Positions 41,465 through 50,667 of a stretch of 64,000 nt of DNA are shown here, piece after piece. The notes under the pieces are model-generated. The model saw only the letters and a program-made list of their open reading frames with translations, was not told the origin of the DNA and made no database searches. Every line of letters starts with the position of its first letter. Position 1 is the first letter of the stretch. Source of the stretch: DASUGC01 sp035606665 (lineage in GTDB: Bacteria > Acidobacteriota > Vicinamibacteria > Vicinamibacterales > SCN-69-37); assembly GCA_035606665.1 (NCBI GenBank), contig DATNEY010000008.1, forward strand, positions 12,392 through 76,391, given 5' to 3'. The translations under genes were made by a program, and so were the position numbers.

Positions 41465-43330
41465 TCAAGCTGGCTTTCGAGATTGGTTCTTCCAGTCGAG
41501 TCGCGATAGTCCTTGAACGATGAGCTCCACGGCACGATCGACATGCGGTTTGCCGTCGACCAGGGGGCACGCAAAGAGTTGGCGATTCTCCGCCGGGCCC
41601 AGGCCGTTCCAAGGCCAGCCGGAGGTGGTGACGCCGCGGTGATAGAGGAACGATCGGAGCTCCGCGAGATCGACCGGACTTTTCGGCTCGCCGGGGATCT
41701 CGAAGCAGTGCGCGTATGGCTTCAGCGCCCGCGCGAGGTCAGCTTGGGCCGCCGACACCACGCAGCGCCGCAGGTCAGGCGTAGTCGCGTCGAGCCCAAG
41801 CAGGCGGCCGGTGGCGAGAGCGGCACCGCCCGCGCCGCCGACAACGTAGACCGGCTTCCGCAGGGCGACGGCGATCATGACTTCTTCGGCGATGCCGGCG
41901 AATCGTCCCCAAGCCATGCCATCGTCCTTTCCGCCGAGCACCACGAGCGCGCTGAGATCTTGCATGAGCCTGACGCGCATTCTGAACAGGCTGAGAGCCC
42001 ATGCGACGTGGCGTCGAGCCTCGTATGCATCCTCCGCCGCGATCGGTAGCGCCGCGAACCATTGATCCGACGGTGCAGCGAGTTCATCCAATTCGGCTCG
42101 ACTGAGCGTCTGCAGTTTGACGAATTCGACGTCTCCTGCTTCGGTTTCGAACTGCGCTTTCAGCGATGCGGGGATTCCGAGGTAGTTGTAGACGCGCTTG
42201 GGACGGGGCGTTGTGGTGTCCGCGCCGAGTTCCAGGGGCGCGAGCTGTGCCGCTTTGATGACCTGATCGAGCGTGCCGTCCGGCACGAAGTCGCCGCCGT
42301 AAGCCAGCGACGCGCCGTTCCGAAGCAATTGTTCGGTCAGCGCCGAGAACATCGGCCGTGAGGCGGGTTCATTGAGGCCGGCTGAGATCCCGACGAGCTG
42401 GCCGTCGAGCCCGCCGCGACTGAAATGCTGCCGCCGAATGGTGTCGGGGAGATCGAGCCCGCCGGTCTCTGTCCACCGCGCGTCGAGCAGAGCCTCCATC
42501 GAGCGCACGCCGTGCACGAAATGCCCGTTCGACAATAGCGGCCGAATCTGATTGCTTCGGAGCTGGGCCTTCCGGCGGTCCAGGAGACGCCGGAGCGCAA
42601 GTGCGCGAGGGACGACACGCGCATCGCCAAGGCCATTGACTCCGCCGATATCGATGGCCCCTCGGAGGCGGCTGACGAAGTCGGGTACCTTCCTTGCTCT
42701 ATAGGCGTCGAGGTTCAGTTGCGCTCGTTGATTGAATTCGTCAAGCGATTCGGCGGTGCCCCCGGCGAATACGAAGATCGCCTTGCCGATCCGCAGTTCG
42801 TCGCCCGCGGCCAACAGCTTGCCGTCCTGCATCGGGGCAAGGAACCAGCGCAGCCAGCCGAGCGGCGCGTCGTTCAGTGAGGCGTCGAACTCATCGAAGA
42901 AGAAAACGGGCGTCAGCTCGCCGCCCGCCCGGGCCGGAGCCGCCGGCTCGGGCGTTTGTGCGTGCCCGGCCGTCTGCTTCGCGGGCATGGCGGTCTGAAA
43001 CGTCTTGACCAGATCCTCCGTGCCGGCCAGTTGAGTCAAGTTCGCTGTCGGAATGCGTCTGCAGCGCTGCAACGCCTTGATGATCGTGTCGACAAATGTC
43101 GATTTACCCGACCCGGGTGGACCGAAGACCGCGATGGAGAGCGGCCGTGTTGCCGCGGCGTCATCGACGTAGTCCTGGAGCATCTTCAGGACCTGCCTGA
43201 TCTGAACGCAGCGCTTCTTGTCGTCGTCGCCGAATCCGGGTAACTGGAGGCCCTCGATGGTCTGAGTCTCAGCGTCAAGACCAGTGCCGCTAGTGACATA
43301 GTCGACAGCGCGTTCGAGCAAACTCTTCAT
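41465..43330 (-). CDS. AAA+ ATPase with C-terminal SLOG-like domain
   Basis: 621 aa from MKSLLERAVDYVTSG; GGAG 7 nt upstream supports this start over a longer ORF. The P-loop is VFGPPGSGKSTF (68-79), Walker B VFFFDEFDA (142-150), sensor region IFVFAGGTAES. Residues about 459-520 read LSALVVLGGKDDGMAWGRFA then GIAEEVMIAVALRKPVYVVG and GAGGAALATGRLLG, like SLOG/LOG-type nucleotide-binding domains. Such domains bind or cleave NAD-type or other nucleotide ligands and are common in immune-like systems. The gene is divergent from a NUDIX gene. Confidence 0.7.
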   Translation of the reverse strand: MKSLLERAVDYVTSGTGLDAETQTIEGLQLPGFGDDDKKRCVQIRQVLKMLQDYVDDAAATRPLSIAVFGPPGSGKSTFVDTIIKALQRCRRIPTANLTQLAGTEDLVKTFQTAMPAKQTAGHAQTPEPAAPARAGGELTPVFFFDEFDASLNDAPLGWLRWFLAPMQDGKLLAAGDELRIGKAIFVFAGGTAESLDEFNQRAQLNLDAYRARKVPDFVSRLRGAIDIGGVNGLGDARVVPRALALRRLLDRRKAQLRSNQIRPLLSNGHFVHGVRSMEALLDARWTETGGLDLPDTIRRQHFSRGGLDGQLVGISAGLNEPASRPMFSALTEQLLRNGASLAYGGDFVPDGTLDQVIKAAQLAPLELGADTTTPRPKRVYNYLGIPASLKAQFETEAGDVEFVKLQTLSRAELDELAAPSDQWFAALPIAAEDAYEARRHVAWALSLFRMRVRLMQDLSALVVLGGKDDGMAWGRFAGIAEEVMIAVALRKPVYVVGGAGGAALATGRLLGLDATTPDLRRCVVSAAQADLARALKPYAHCFEIPGEPKSPVDLAELRSFLYHRGVTTSGWPWNGLGPAENRQLFACPLVDGKPHVDRAVELIVQGLSRLDWKNQSRKPA

Positions 43331-43400
43331 ATGTGTCTCCGCCGGCCGGTCTGACGCGACAAGGCGCCTCACTGTTTCGATGGATGGGGCATCATAGAGC

Positions 43401-43988
43401 ATGCGCCGCCGCGTAGAGATTCTCCAACGCAGGAATGTCTTCCACCGCGCCATCTTTCGAATCGACGAAGTGCTGCTGCAACACGAGCGTTTCGATGGAT
43501 CGATGGGTCCGCCCATCACCCGGCTGGTACTGGAGCGCGGCGAGAGTGTGGCAGTCCTGCCGCACGACCCCGTCAACCGCGTCGTCCTTCTCTGCGAGCA
43601 GTTCAGGCTGCCGGCCGCCGGCAATGGCCCGGGATGGCTATTGGAAATTCCGGCCGGCATCCTCGAGCCGGGTGAAGACCTCGAAGCTTGCGCGCGCCGC
43701 GAGTTGATCGAGGAGACCGGCTATTCGGCGGGTACGCTTGAACCTATCGCGACCGTGTATCTCAGCCCTGGGGGTTCGTCGGAGCGCATTCACATCTTCC
43801 ACGGAGAGATCGCCACGCGTGCTGATGCCGCCGACACCGCCGGCGTCCAGAGTGAGGGCGAAGACATTCGCATCGTCCCGATGGCGGTCGATGACGCGAT
43901 AGCGAAGGTCCGGGCAGGCGAAATCCTCGACGCGAAGACCGTGATCGCCCTCCAGTGGCTCGACCTTGCCATCCGGGCGAAGTCGTGA
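43401..43988 (+). CDS. NUDIX hydrolase, ADP-ribose pyrophosphatase type
   Basis: 195 aa. The complete NUDIX box is GILEPGEDLEACARRELIEE followed by TGY. The upstream strands VLERGESVAVLPHDPVNRVV and EQFRLPAAGNGPGWLLEIPA are those of ADP-ribose pyrophosphatases. It would turn ADP-ribose into AMP and ribose-5-P. Its place between a SLOG ATPase and two TIR genes makes a link to NAD breakdown products possible. Confidence 0.88.
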   Translation: MRRRVEILQRRNVFHRAIFRIDEVLLQHERFDGSMGPPITRLVLERGESVAVLPHDPVNRVVLLCEQFRLPAAGNGPGWLLEIPAGILEPGEDLEACARRELIEETGYSAGTLEPIATVYLSPGGSSERIHIFHGEIATRADAADTAGVQSEGEDIRIVPMAVDDAIAKVRAGEILDAKTVIALQWLDLAIRAKS

Positions 43989-44104
43989 TCCGAAAGGCGC
44001 GACTCGGGCGAGGTGTGTCTGTTTCGGCTTGACCCGGTCCATTGACCCGCCGTAGCTTCTCGCTACCGATGAGCTAAGCGTTACCCCGTCGGACTTGGAT
44101 TGCC

Positions 44105-47100
44105 ATGCAGACACATGACCGGGTAGACGCGATGGCGCACCTCGCGCGAGCGATTGAGCGCACGACGACAGCAGAGCAAGGCTTCGCAGCCATCGTCGAT
44201 GCGGCGCGCGCACTGGGATTTCACCAGGTGCGTCTCGAACTCGCGTCGCCAGACAACCGGGTGTTGTCGGTTGTTGCCGCTCATGGGTACGCGCGGGGGC
44301 ACAGGGAGCTACCGGTCTCGGCGGAACCGGACTTTCTCAACCTGAGTCCTGATGGCGACATTCACATCTGGCCCGCCACGGCGCAGCTGCCGGAGCGCAT
44401 CAACGTTCCTCTCCTCGTCGCTGGAAGACTTGGAGGGCGCCTCTATGTCGAGCGCGAGGCTGGCACGCCGCTCGACTCAGAGACGAAGGCCGCCCTCCTG
44501 CATCTGGCGACCCTGGCTGGTGCCGTGGAATCCAATCGGATTGCGCGGTCATTCGACGCGCTCCATTCCACGACTCTCGCCATTGCCTCGATCCGCGATC
44601 GCAAGACACTTCTCAACGCCATCGTCGAGCAGGCCGTTCGCCTTTTGCGTGCGGAGAGCGGCGGGATCTATCAATACAAGCCGAAGACGGATTCACTGGA
44701 GGTCGTCGCAGACTATCGGCGGCCCGACTACATCGGCAACACCTTGAGGAGGCGCGAGGGGCTGGCCGGGCAGTTGATCGACAGCGGCGCGCCCTATGCC
44801 ATCGTCGATGATTACAACTCGTGGGACGGCCGTGCGGCGGTGTATCAAGATCAACGTCCGTTCGCGGCGGTCATCGAAGTCCCGCTGCGCGCTGACGGCG
44901 CGACGATCGGCATCCTCTATGTAGACGACAGCCTCGGCCGGCTGTTCACCGAATTGGACGCGCGCCTGCTCGCCTGTTTCGCCGCGCAGGCGACAGTCTC
45001 GCTCCAGACATCGGAACGCCTCGGCGCGCTGGCCCATCACACGCAGCAGATGATGGACAGGCCGGGAGAACTCAGCCTGCAGGAGCGGCTCACGTCGATC
45101 GCCGCCAGCGCCAAGATCCTGCTGAACGCGGAGACGTCCGGCTTGTTCCTGGTCTCACGCGCCGAGATCGTGCTCGAGGCGAGCGTCGGCCATCGCGGCG
45201 AATTCGAACCCGGCAAGCTTCGGCGGCCCATCCACGATAATTCCGTGCCCGGCCGCGGACTGATGGGGTATCTGGCGCACCTTGGCGAGGTCTTCAATTC
45301 TCACGGCGACCAACTGACAGATCATCGCGCAGCGAGCCACTCGCTCGATTCGCACACGCCGTCGGGGCACTGCTACTCCCTGTTGGCTGTTCCCTTGAAA
45401 TCCCGCGATGCCGATGGACGTGACAAGGTGATCGGGATTCTGCGCGCGGATAACAAGAAGGCGGAATCAGGCAAACCGGGCCCCGACGTTCCATTTCCCA
45501 AGCAAGACGAGTGGGTGCTCGAGCTGTTCGGCCAGGCCGCCGTCGCCGCCATCGAAAATGCGCGGCTCCTGGATTTCCAGAAGCGATTGATCGAGAGCTC
45601 GCCCGTGGGGATCATTTCAGTCGATCGCGAAGGTCACGTCACCAGGTTCAATGAGCGAGCGCAGGAGCTTCTCGAGTACGGGGACGATGAGGTTCAGGGG
45701 ACGCCGGTCGCTCGCCTCTACGCCGACGAGAAGGAGCCACGACGAATTGGAAAGGAGCTCCACGCGCACGACGGTCTGGTACGGGGTTACAAGACGTTCA
45801 TACTCACCAAATCCAAACGCACGATCCCCATTCTTCATTCGTCGAGCTGGCTATTCGAGGGCAACGGGCGAGAGCGGATCGGCAGTGTCGGGTACTTCCA
45901 GGATCTGCGGCCCCAGGAACGCGTGCTGAACCGGCTGGCGATCCTTCATCAGATCGGCGACTACGTTCAGAGTGCCAGCGACATCGACAGGCTCTTCCTC
46001 GCCCTGCTGACGGGGGTCACCGCAGAGTATGGACTGGCGTTCAATCGTGCCGTGCTGCTGCTTGTCGATGAAGCCGCCAGAAGGCTGATTGGACAAGCGG
46101 CGGTTGGTGAGCTCGACAAGCAGAATTGGGAGCAGGCCTGGCAGTCGAGCCCGCGGAGTTTTCAGGCCTTTCTCCAGCAACTGGACGCCAATCAAGTTGA
46201 GCCCACCACCATGGGCCGGTTGGTGGGAGGTGTCGCTCTCCCGCTTGGCCGCGCCGACATCTTTTCCGAGATTGTCGAGAAACCAGGAGTGGCGGTCGTT
46301 TCCGACGCCGAACTGGATCGGATCCCGGATTCCTTCGTCAGCACGTTCAAGATTTCCTCAGCGCTGGGCATTGCGCCACTCGTCGTGAAGGGCCGAACCA
46401 TCGGGCTTTTGGTCGTCGACAACAAGTTCAATGCCGCTGAGATCAACCGGGAGGACTGTGACGCACTGGGGACGATTGCATCGACGGCCGCCGTCGGGAT
46501 TGCCAACAAGCAACTGCTCAACGAGACGTCCAGCGGCGCGCAGAAGCTCGTGTCGTTCTATGACCTGAGCAGCCAACTGGTCGAATTGCGTCCCCCCTCC
46601 GCGATTCCTGCCCGGATCGTCGAAGAGCTCCTTGTGACCGCCAAGGCGTCCTGGGTGAGCGTGTTGCTGATCGACAAGGCAGGGCGGGCGCGAAATCCGA
46701 TCTCGTTTCCGCGTCTTCCGTCGACAACGATCGATGAGGAGCCGCTCATTCGCCCTGACGGAATCTCGATGCAGGTGATGGCTAGTGGCAAAGCCGAAAC
46801 GGTGAGCGATGTTGACGCCCACCCATTGGTCAATCACAACATGATGCGGATGCGTGGCGCGCGCGCGGCCGTCTGCCTGCCGCTGTCACTCGTTGGACGG
46901 CGCATTGGTGTCGTATGGGTGCACTACAGCGAGCCCAGACGTTTCCCGGACCTCGAGGTCGCCGCCCTTCAGCTGTACGTCAACCAGGCGGCGATCGCCT
47001 ACGACGCTTCCGTCCGATTCGAACGGCTGGAGGCGTTGCGGCAGTTTTCGGACGATCTAGCGACGCACAGGACTTCCGCCGAGGTGATAAAGCAGATCGC

Positions 47101-49816
47101 GAATGCGGCACGCAGCGTTCTGGAGGCGGAGGTAGCCATCGCGTGGTTCTACGACCGCTACAGCGATAACTTCCTGGCTGAGAAGTCCGCTTTCGCCGGA
47201 CGGCATGATGGTGGCTGGTCGACGTATTCCGCCTCCGCGACCGCCAAGCACGGAACCCCATTCCAAGTACTGAAGCGCGGTCTTGTCACCGTTGACGATA
47301 TTGAACAGACGCATTCCGAGCCCGCGCTCACCAACCGCACGAGGGAATTCCTGCGGGCGTGCGGCGGGCGATCGTTCATGGGCGTTCCCCTGCAGGCCGG
47401 GACCGAAGTTCTTGGAGTGCTCCTCTGCGCGTTTCAAAGTGCCCGAAGTTTCGACAGCGACTATCGCACCTTCGCCCAGGCGTTCGCGAATCGAGCAGCG
47501 TTGGCGATCAAGAACGCCAACTTGATGGACCAGATTGACCGTGCCAAGAAGGCAATCGGCTCCGTCGCGAGCGTCGCGGTGATGGAGAACCGGGCGTCCG
47601 CGCTTCGGTCCCTTGCGGCAGAGACACGCAAAGGAACCGACTGCGATGCTGTGACCTTGTTTGAATACGACCGGACGACCGCCAAGGTCCGTCATCCACC
47701 TGCGATGAGCGGCGTGAAGCGGCCGAAGCGACTCATCGAAGAAGACAGCGTCGACTACGACCTGGTGGAGCAGATGCTCGAGCTCCCGGACCGTCTGCTG
47801 GCAGTCGAGGATGTGAGGGCGGATGCGCGGTTCAAGGACAGGCTCTTCGTCGACGCTGAAGGGATCGAATCGTGCGTGGCGATCCCCCTGGTCGCCTCGG
47901 GATCCAGGCTGGGTGTCATGTTTCTCAGCTATCGATCCCGCAAGGTCTTCCTCCGCGACGAACTAGAGAACATGTTGCTGTTCGCGAATCTGGCCGCCGG
48001 CGTCATCCGGAACCTGCAGTTGAACCTCGATTTGGACGCGAAGCGGCGGCACCAGCAAGTCTTGGCCAGGTTCTCCCAGGAATTACTGGCCGCGAAGACA
48101 CTGAAGGACACCATGAACGGCGCCGTCAACGCGGCCGCCAAGGTCCTTGAATCGGAGTTCTGTAACCTCGTGCTGCCGGATCGTCTGGATCGGCTCATTT
48201 TCAAGGCGGCGGTCGGCTGGGAACAGCAGTTCGTGATCGACGGCATCGAGATGCCGAAAGGACGAGGATCGCAGACTGGTTACACGATCGAACTCGGGCA
48301 GCCGATCGCGGTCGACGATTTCGATCAGCCGACACCGTTCGAGGTTCCCGCGATTGTTCGATCGCACGGCATTCGTTCGGGGCTGAGTGTGCCGATGTGG
48401 CGCGGCGGCAAGATCGTCGGCGCGATGCTCGTGCACACCAGGGTTCCCCGGCGGTTCTCCGACGACGACAAGCAGCTGTTGGGCCTACTGGCCGACGAAA
48501 CGGCGATTGCCATCGAGAGCAAACGCCAGGAGGAAGAGAACGTTCGCCACAGCCGTCGTCTGAAGAGCCTCTATCAGGCCAGCAAGGCCTTGACCGCGCA
48601 ACTTGGCGCCGAGCGGCGGCAGGTCTTCGATCAGATTGTGGAACTGGCCGTTCACGCCATCACCGAGCAGAGTGGGCCCAAACGCAGGCTCGGTACTCTC
48701 GAGTTGTTCGATCAGGCCCGCAGCGTCCTCATACTCGAGAGCGCGTATCCAAGAATGCTGTACAACGACCTGATTCGGGTGTCCGGACGCGAACGCCGGA
48801 TTCCACGATTCGGGGAACCAGGCAAGTTGGGCATCACCGGCCGTGCGGCTGTCGACGGGACACCCCAATTGATTCCCGACGTCGATGCCGACCCGGACTA
48901 TCTCCGCGCCTACGGGACCACCCGGTCGGAACTGGCGGTGCCATTGCTCGACGGGGGCCGGCCGATTGGCGTGCTGAATATCGAAAGCGATCAACCCGAC
49001 GCGTTCGACCACGAAGACCGCGAAGTCCTGCTCGCCATGGCGGACCTCGCGGTCGTCGCAATCAAGAGCACTGAACAGCTCGAGGAGCTGGCGCGAGCTC
49101 GCAGGAAGGCCACGACCCGCGCGTCGCTGGCCCTGATGGGCCAGCTGTCGCGGATTCAGCGCCACGACTTCGCGACCCACGTCGGCACCGTGAAGGCGGA
49201 GACGGAGCGTCTCAGGCAGAGGCTGGGTCGACTGAAAAAATCTGGTTCCGACGTGGGACAGTGCGAAGAACGACTGGGGGCGATTGAGCGGCTGTCGGAT
49301 GGCATGCTCAAGAGCCTGAAGCGGGGCCTCGATCGCGGTGTGTATTCGGTCGCGATTAACGTGAGCTTGATCCAGGCGTGGGTGAAGGACTACTCGCAAC
49401 ACCACGCGTGCACAATCAGGCTTGATTGCAGGCTAGACGAGTACGCCACCGTGCTGGCCAACGACGGGTGGCTGCGCGCCATCCTCGATATCGTCGCCAA
49501 CAATGCATTGGCGGCGAAGAACAAACGTGTGAAGAAGCCGCAACTCCTCGTCGGGACGAGAGAACGGGAGGGGTTCGCCGAGATCTACGTGGCGGACAAG
49601 GGCCGCGGCATCCCAAGGGAAATCAAGGAGAAACTGTTCGAAGAGCGAGTCGTCAAGTCACGCAAGGCTCCTGGCCTTGGCATCGGACTGGTGATGGCCA
49701 AGGATCTGCTCGAGGAATTTGGCGGAGAGATTCGCGCAGAGGACAATGTCCCGAGGGGGACTATCGTGACGATTTCGTTGCCGATCGAGCGCTCGCTGCG
49801 GCGGATTCGAGAGTAG
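44105..49816 (+). CDS. Giant multi-GAF/PAS hybrid sensor histidine kinase
   Basis: 1903 aa, no membrane segment. Eight or nine GAF-like blocks in tandem share sequences such as AVIEVPLRADGATIGILYVD, VCLPLSLVGRRIGVVWVHYS and SVPMWRGGKIVGAMLVHTRV. One PAS domain lies at about 495-610 (LIESSPVGIISVDREGHVTR). The C-terminus is a GHKL ATPase: N box DIVANNALAAK (about 1785), G1 DKGRGIP (about 1831), G2 APGLGIGL (about 1856). The dimerisation helix reads LALMGQLSRIQRHDFATHVG; its His is not in a standard H box. Cytoplasmic signals such as cyclic nucleotides are typical GAF ligands. The response regulator follows by 2 nt. Confidence 0.88.
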   Translation: MQTHDRVDAMAHLARAIERTTTAEQGFAAIVDAARALGFHQVRLELASPDNRVLSVVAAHGYARGHRELPVSAEPDFLNLSPDGDIHIWPATAQLPERINVPLLVAGRLGGRLYVEREAGTPLDSETKAALLHLATLAGAVESNRIARSFDALHSTTLAIASIRDRKTLLNAIVEQAVRLLRAESGGIYQYKPKTDSLEVVADYRRPDYIGNTLRRREGLAGQLIDSGAPYAIVDDYNSWDGRAAVYQDQRPFAAVIEVPLRADGATIGILYVDDSLGRLFTELDARLLACFAAQATVSLQTSERLGALAHHTQQMMDRPGELSLQERLTSIAASAKILLNAETSGLFLVSRAEIVLEASVGHRGEFEPGKLRRPIHDNSVPGRGLMGYLAHLGEVFNSHGDQLTDHRAASHSLDSHTPSGHCYSLLAVPLKSRDADGRDKVIGILRADNKKAESGKPGPDVPFPKQDEWVLELFGQAAVAAIENARLLDFQKRLIESSPVGIISVDREGHVTRFNERAQELLEYGDDEVQGTPVARLYADEKEPRRIGKELHAHDGLVRGYKTFILTKSKRTIPILHSSSWLFEGNGRERIGSVGYFQDLRPQERVLNRLAILHQIGDYVQSASDIDRLFLALLTGVTAEYGLAFNRAVLLLVDEAARRLIGQAAVGELDKQNWEQAWQSSPRSFQAFLQQLDANQVEPTTMGRLVGGVALPLGRADIFSEIVEKPGVAVVSDAELDRIPDSFVSTFKISSALGIAPLVVKGRTIGLLVVDNKFNAAEINREDCDALGTIASTAAVGIANKQLLNETSSGAQKLVSFYDLSSQLVELRPPSAIPARIVEELLVTAKASWVSVLLIDKAGRARNPISFPRLPSTTIDEEPLIRPDGISMQVMASGKAETVSDVDAHPLVNHNMMRMRGARAAVCLPLSLVGRRIGVVWVHYSEPRRFPDLEVAALQLYVNQAAIAYDASVRFERLEALRQFSDDLATHRTSAEVIKQIANAARSVLEAEVAIAWFYDRYSDNFLAEKSAFAGRHDGGWSTYSASATAKHGTPFQVLKRGLVTVDDIEQTHSEPALTNRTREFLRACGGRSFMGVPLQAGTEVLGVLLCAFQSARSFDSDYRTFAQAFANRAALAIKNANLMDQIDRAKKAIGSVASVAVMENRASALRSLAAETRKGTDCDAVTLFEYDRTTAKVRHPPAMSGVKRPKRLIEEDSVDYDLVEQMLELPDRLLAVEDVRADARFKDRLFVDAEGIESCVAIPLVASGSRLGVMFLSYRSRKVFLRDELENMLLFANLAAGVIRNLQLNLDLDAKRRHQQVLARFSQELLAAKTLKDTMNGAVNAAAKVLESEFCNLVLPDRLDRLIFKAAVGWEQQFVIDGIEMPKGRGSQTGYTIELGQPIAVDDFDQPTPFEVPAIVRSHGIRSGLSVPMWRGGKIVGAMLVHTRVPRRFSDDDKQLLGLLADETAIAIESKRQEEENVRHSRRLKSLYQASKALTAQLGAERRQVFDQIVELAVHAITEQSGPKRRLGTLELFDQARSVLILESAYPRMLYNDLIRVSGRERRIPRFGEPGKLGITGRAAVDGTPQLIPDVDADPDYLRAYGTTRSELAVPLLDGGRPIGVLNIESDQPDAFDHEDREVLLAMADLAVVAIKSTEQLEELARARRKATTRASLALMGQLSRIQRHDFATHVGTVKAETERLRQRLGRLKKSGSDVGQCEERLGAIERLSDGMLKSLKRGLDRGVYSVAINVSLIQAWVKDYSQHHACTIRLDCRLDEYATVLANDGWLRAILDIVANNALAAKNKRVKKPQLLVGTREREGFAEIYVADKGRGIPREIKEKLFEERVVKSRKAPGLGIGLVMAKDLLEEFGGEIRAEDNVPRGTIVTISLPIERSLRRIRE

Positions 49817-49818
49817 GC

Positions 49819-50640
49819 ATGGTCAACCCACGCGTGCTCATCGCTGATGACAAGGCGGACCAGCTCGAGACATGGTCGGGTGTGCTCGAGGACGCCGGGT
49901 TCAGCGTCCTCGCGGCCCGGTCGGTTTCGGAGGTCCGCGATATTCTAGACGGCGAATCTCAGCCCGATCTGGCTGTCCTGGACCTGCATCTGAACACCGG
50001 ACAGCCGAACGACCTCAGCGGCCTGCTGCTCGCCAAGGAATTCAGCAGTGACCGGTTGCCGATCATCCTGTTCTCCGACAGCCTGACAGTCAAGGCGTTG
50101 TTAGCCCTTCGGCCGCCGCGGGGGTCCGTGCCGACGCCGGGCATTGATGTCGTCAGCAAAGAGGAGGGCGCGCCAGCGCTTGTCGACGCCGTTCGAGCCG
50201 CATACAAACCGAGGGTGTTCGTCGCGCACGGGCGCGATCTCCGAACGAAGCAGGAGGTCGTTGAGTTTCTCCAGGGCAGTCGAACAATGCCCGTGTCGCT
50301 GGAGAGCGTGAGCGGCACCGGCCAGGTGTTGATCGAGAAGTTCGTCCGCAATGCGAACGTGCACTTCGCCGTGGTGTTGATGACACCGGATGATGTGGGG
50401 CGCTGCCGAAAGGGCGAAAAAAAGTTTAGGCACCGTGCGAGGCAGAACGTGATCTTCGAGCTCGGATACTTTCTCGGAAAACTCGGTCGAAACCGCGTCG
50501 CCGCGTTGTACCGCGAAGACGGTGAAAAGCTCGAATTGCCGTCGAACTACGAAGGCGTTGCGATGATCAGGATGGAAGAAGACGCGGCGTGGAAGGAGGA
50601 GCTCTCGAAGGTCTTGACGGACGCCGGGCTCAAGAAATGA
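49819..50640 (+). CDS. Response regulator with CAP12-type TIR-like output domain
   Basis: 273 aa. The receiver (1-125) is complete: acid pair D10/D11, phospho-acceptor D55 in LAVLDLHLN, S86, K114 in DVVSKEEG. The output domain (130-273) starts KPRVFVAHGRDLRTKQEVVE and contains GQVLIEKFVRNANVHFAVVL, MTPDDVG, RARQNVIFELGYFLGKLGRN and VAALYREDGEKLELPSNYEG. That is the pattern of the TIR-like predicted nucleotide-binding domain also used by CBASS and Pycsar effectors, which degrade NAD. Phosphorylation may thus switch an NADase. Start ATG 2 nt after the kinase stop. Confidence 0.85.
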   Translation: MVNPRVLIADDKADQLETWSGVLEDAGFSVLAARSVSEVRDILDGESQPDLAVLDLHLNTGQPNDLSGLLLAKEFSSDRLPIILFSDSLTVKALLALRPPRGSVPTPGIDVVSKEEGAPALVDAVRAAYKPRVFVAHGRDLRTKQEVVEFLQGSRTMPVSLESVSGTGQVLIEKFVRNANVHFAVVLMTPDDVGRCRKGEKKFRHRARQNVIFELGYFLGKLGRNRVAALYREDGEKLELPSNYEGVAMIRMEEDAAWKEELSKVLTDAGLKK

Positions 50641-50667
50641 TCTCCTGTGAAAGCGTAGCCCAACCCT

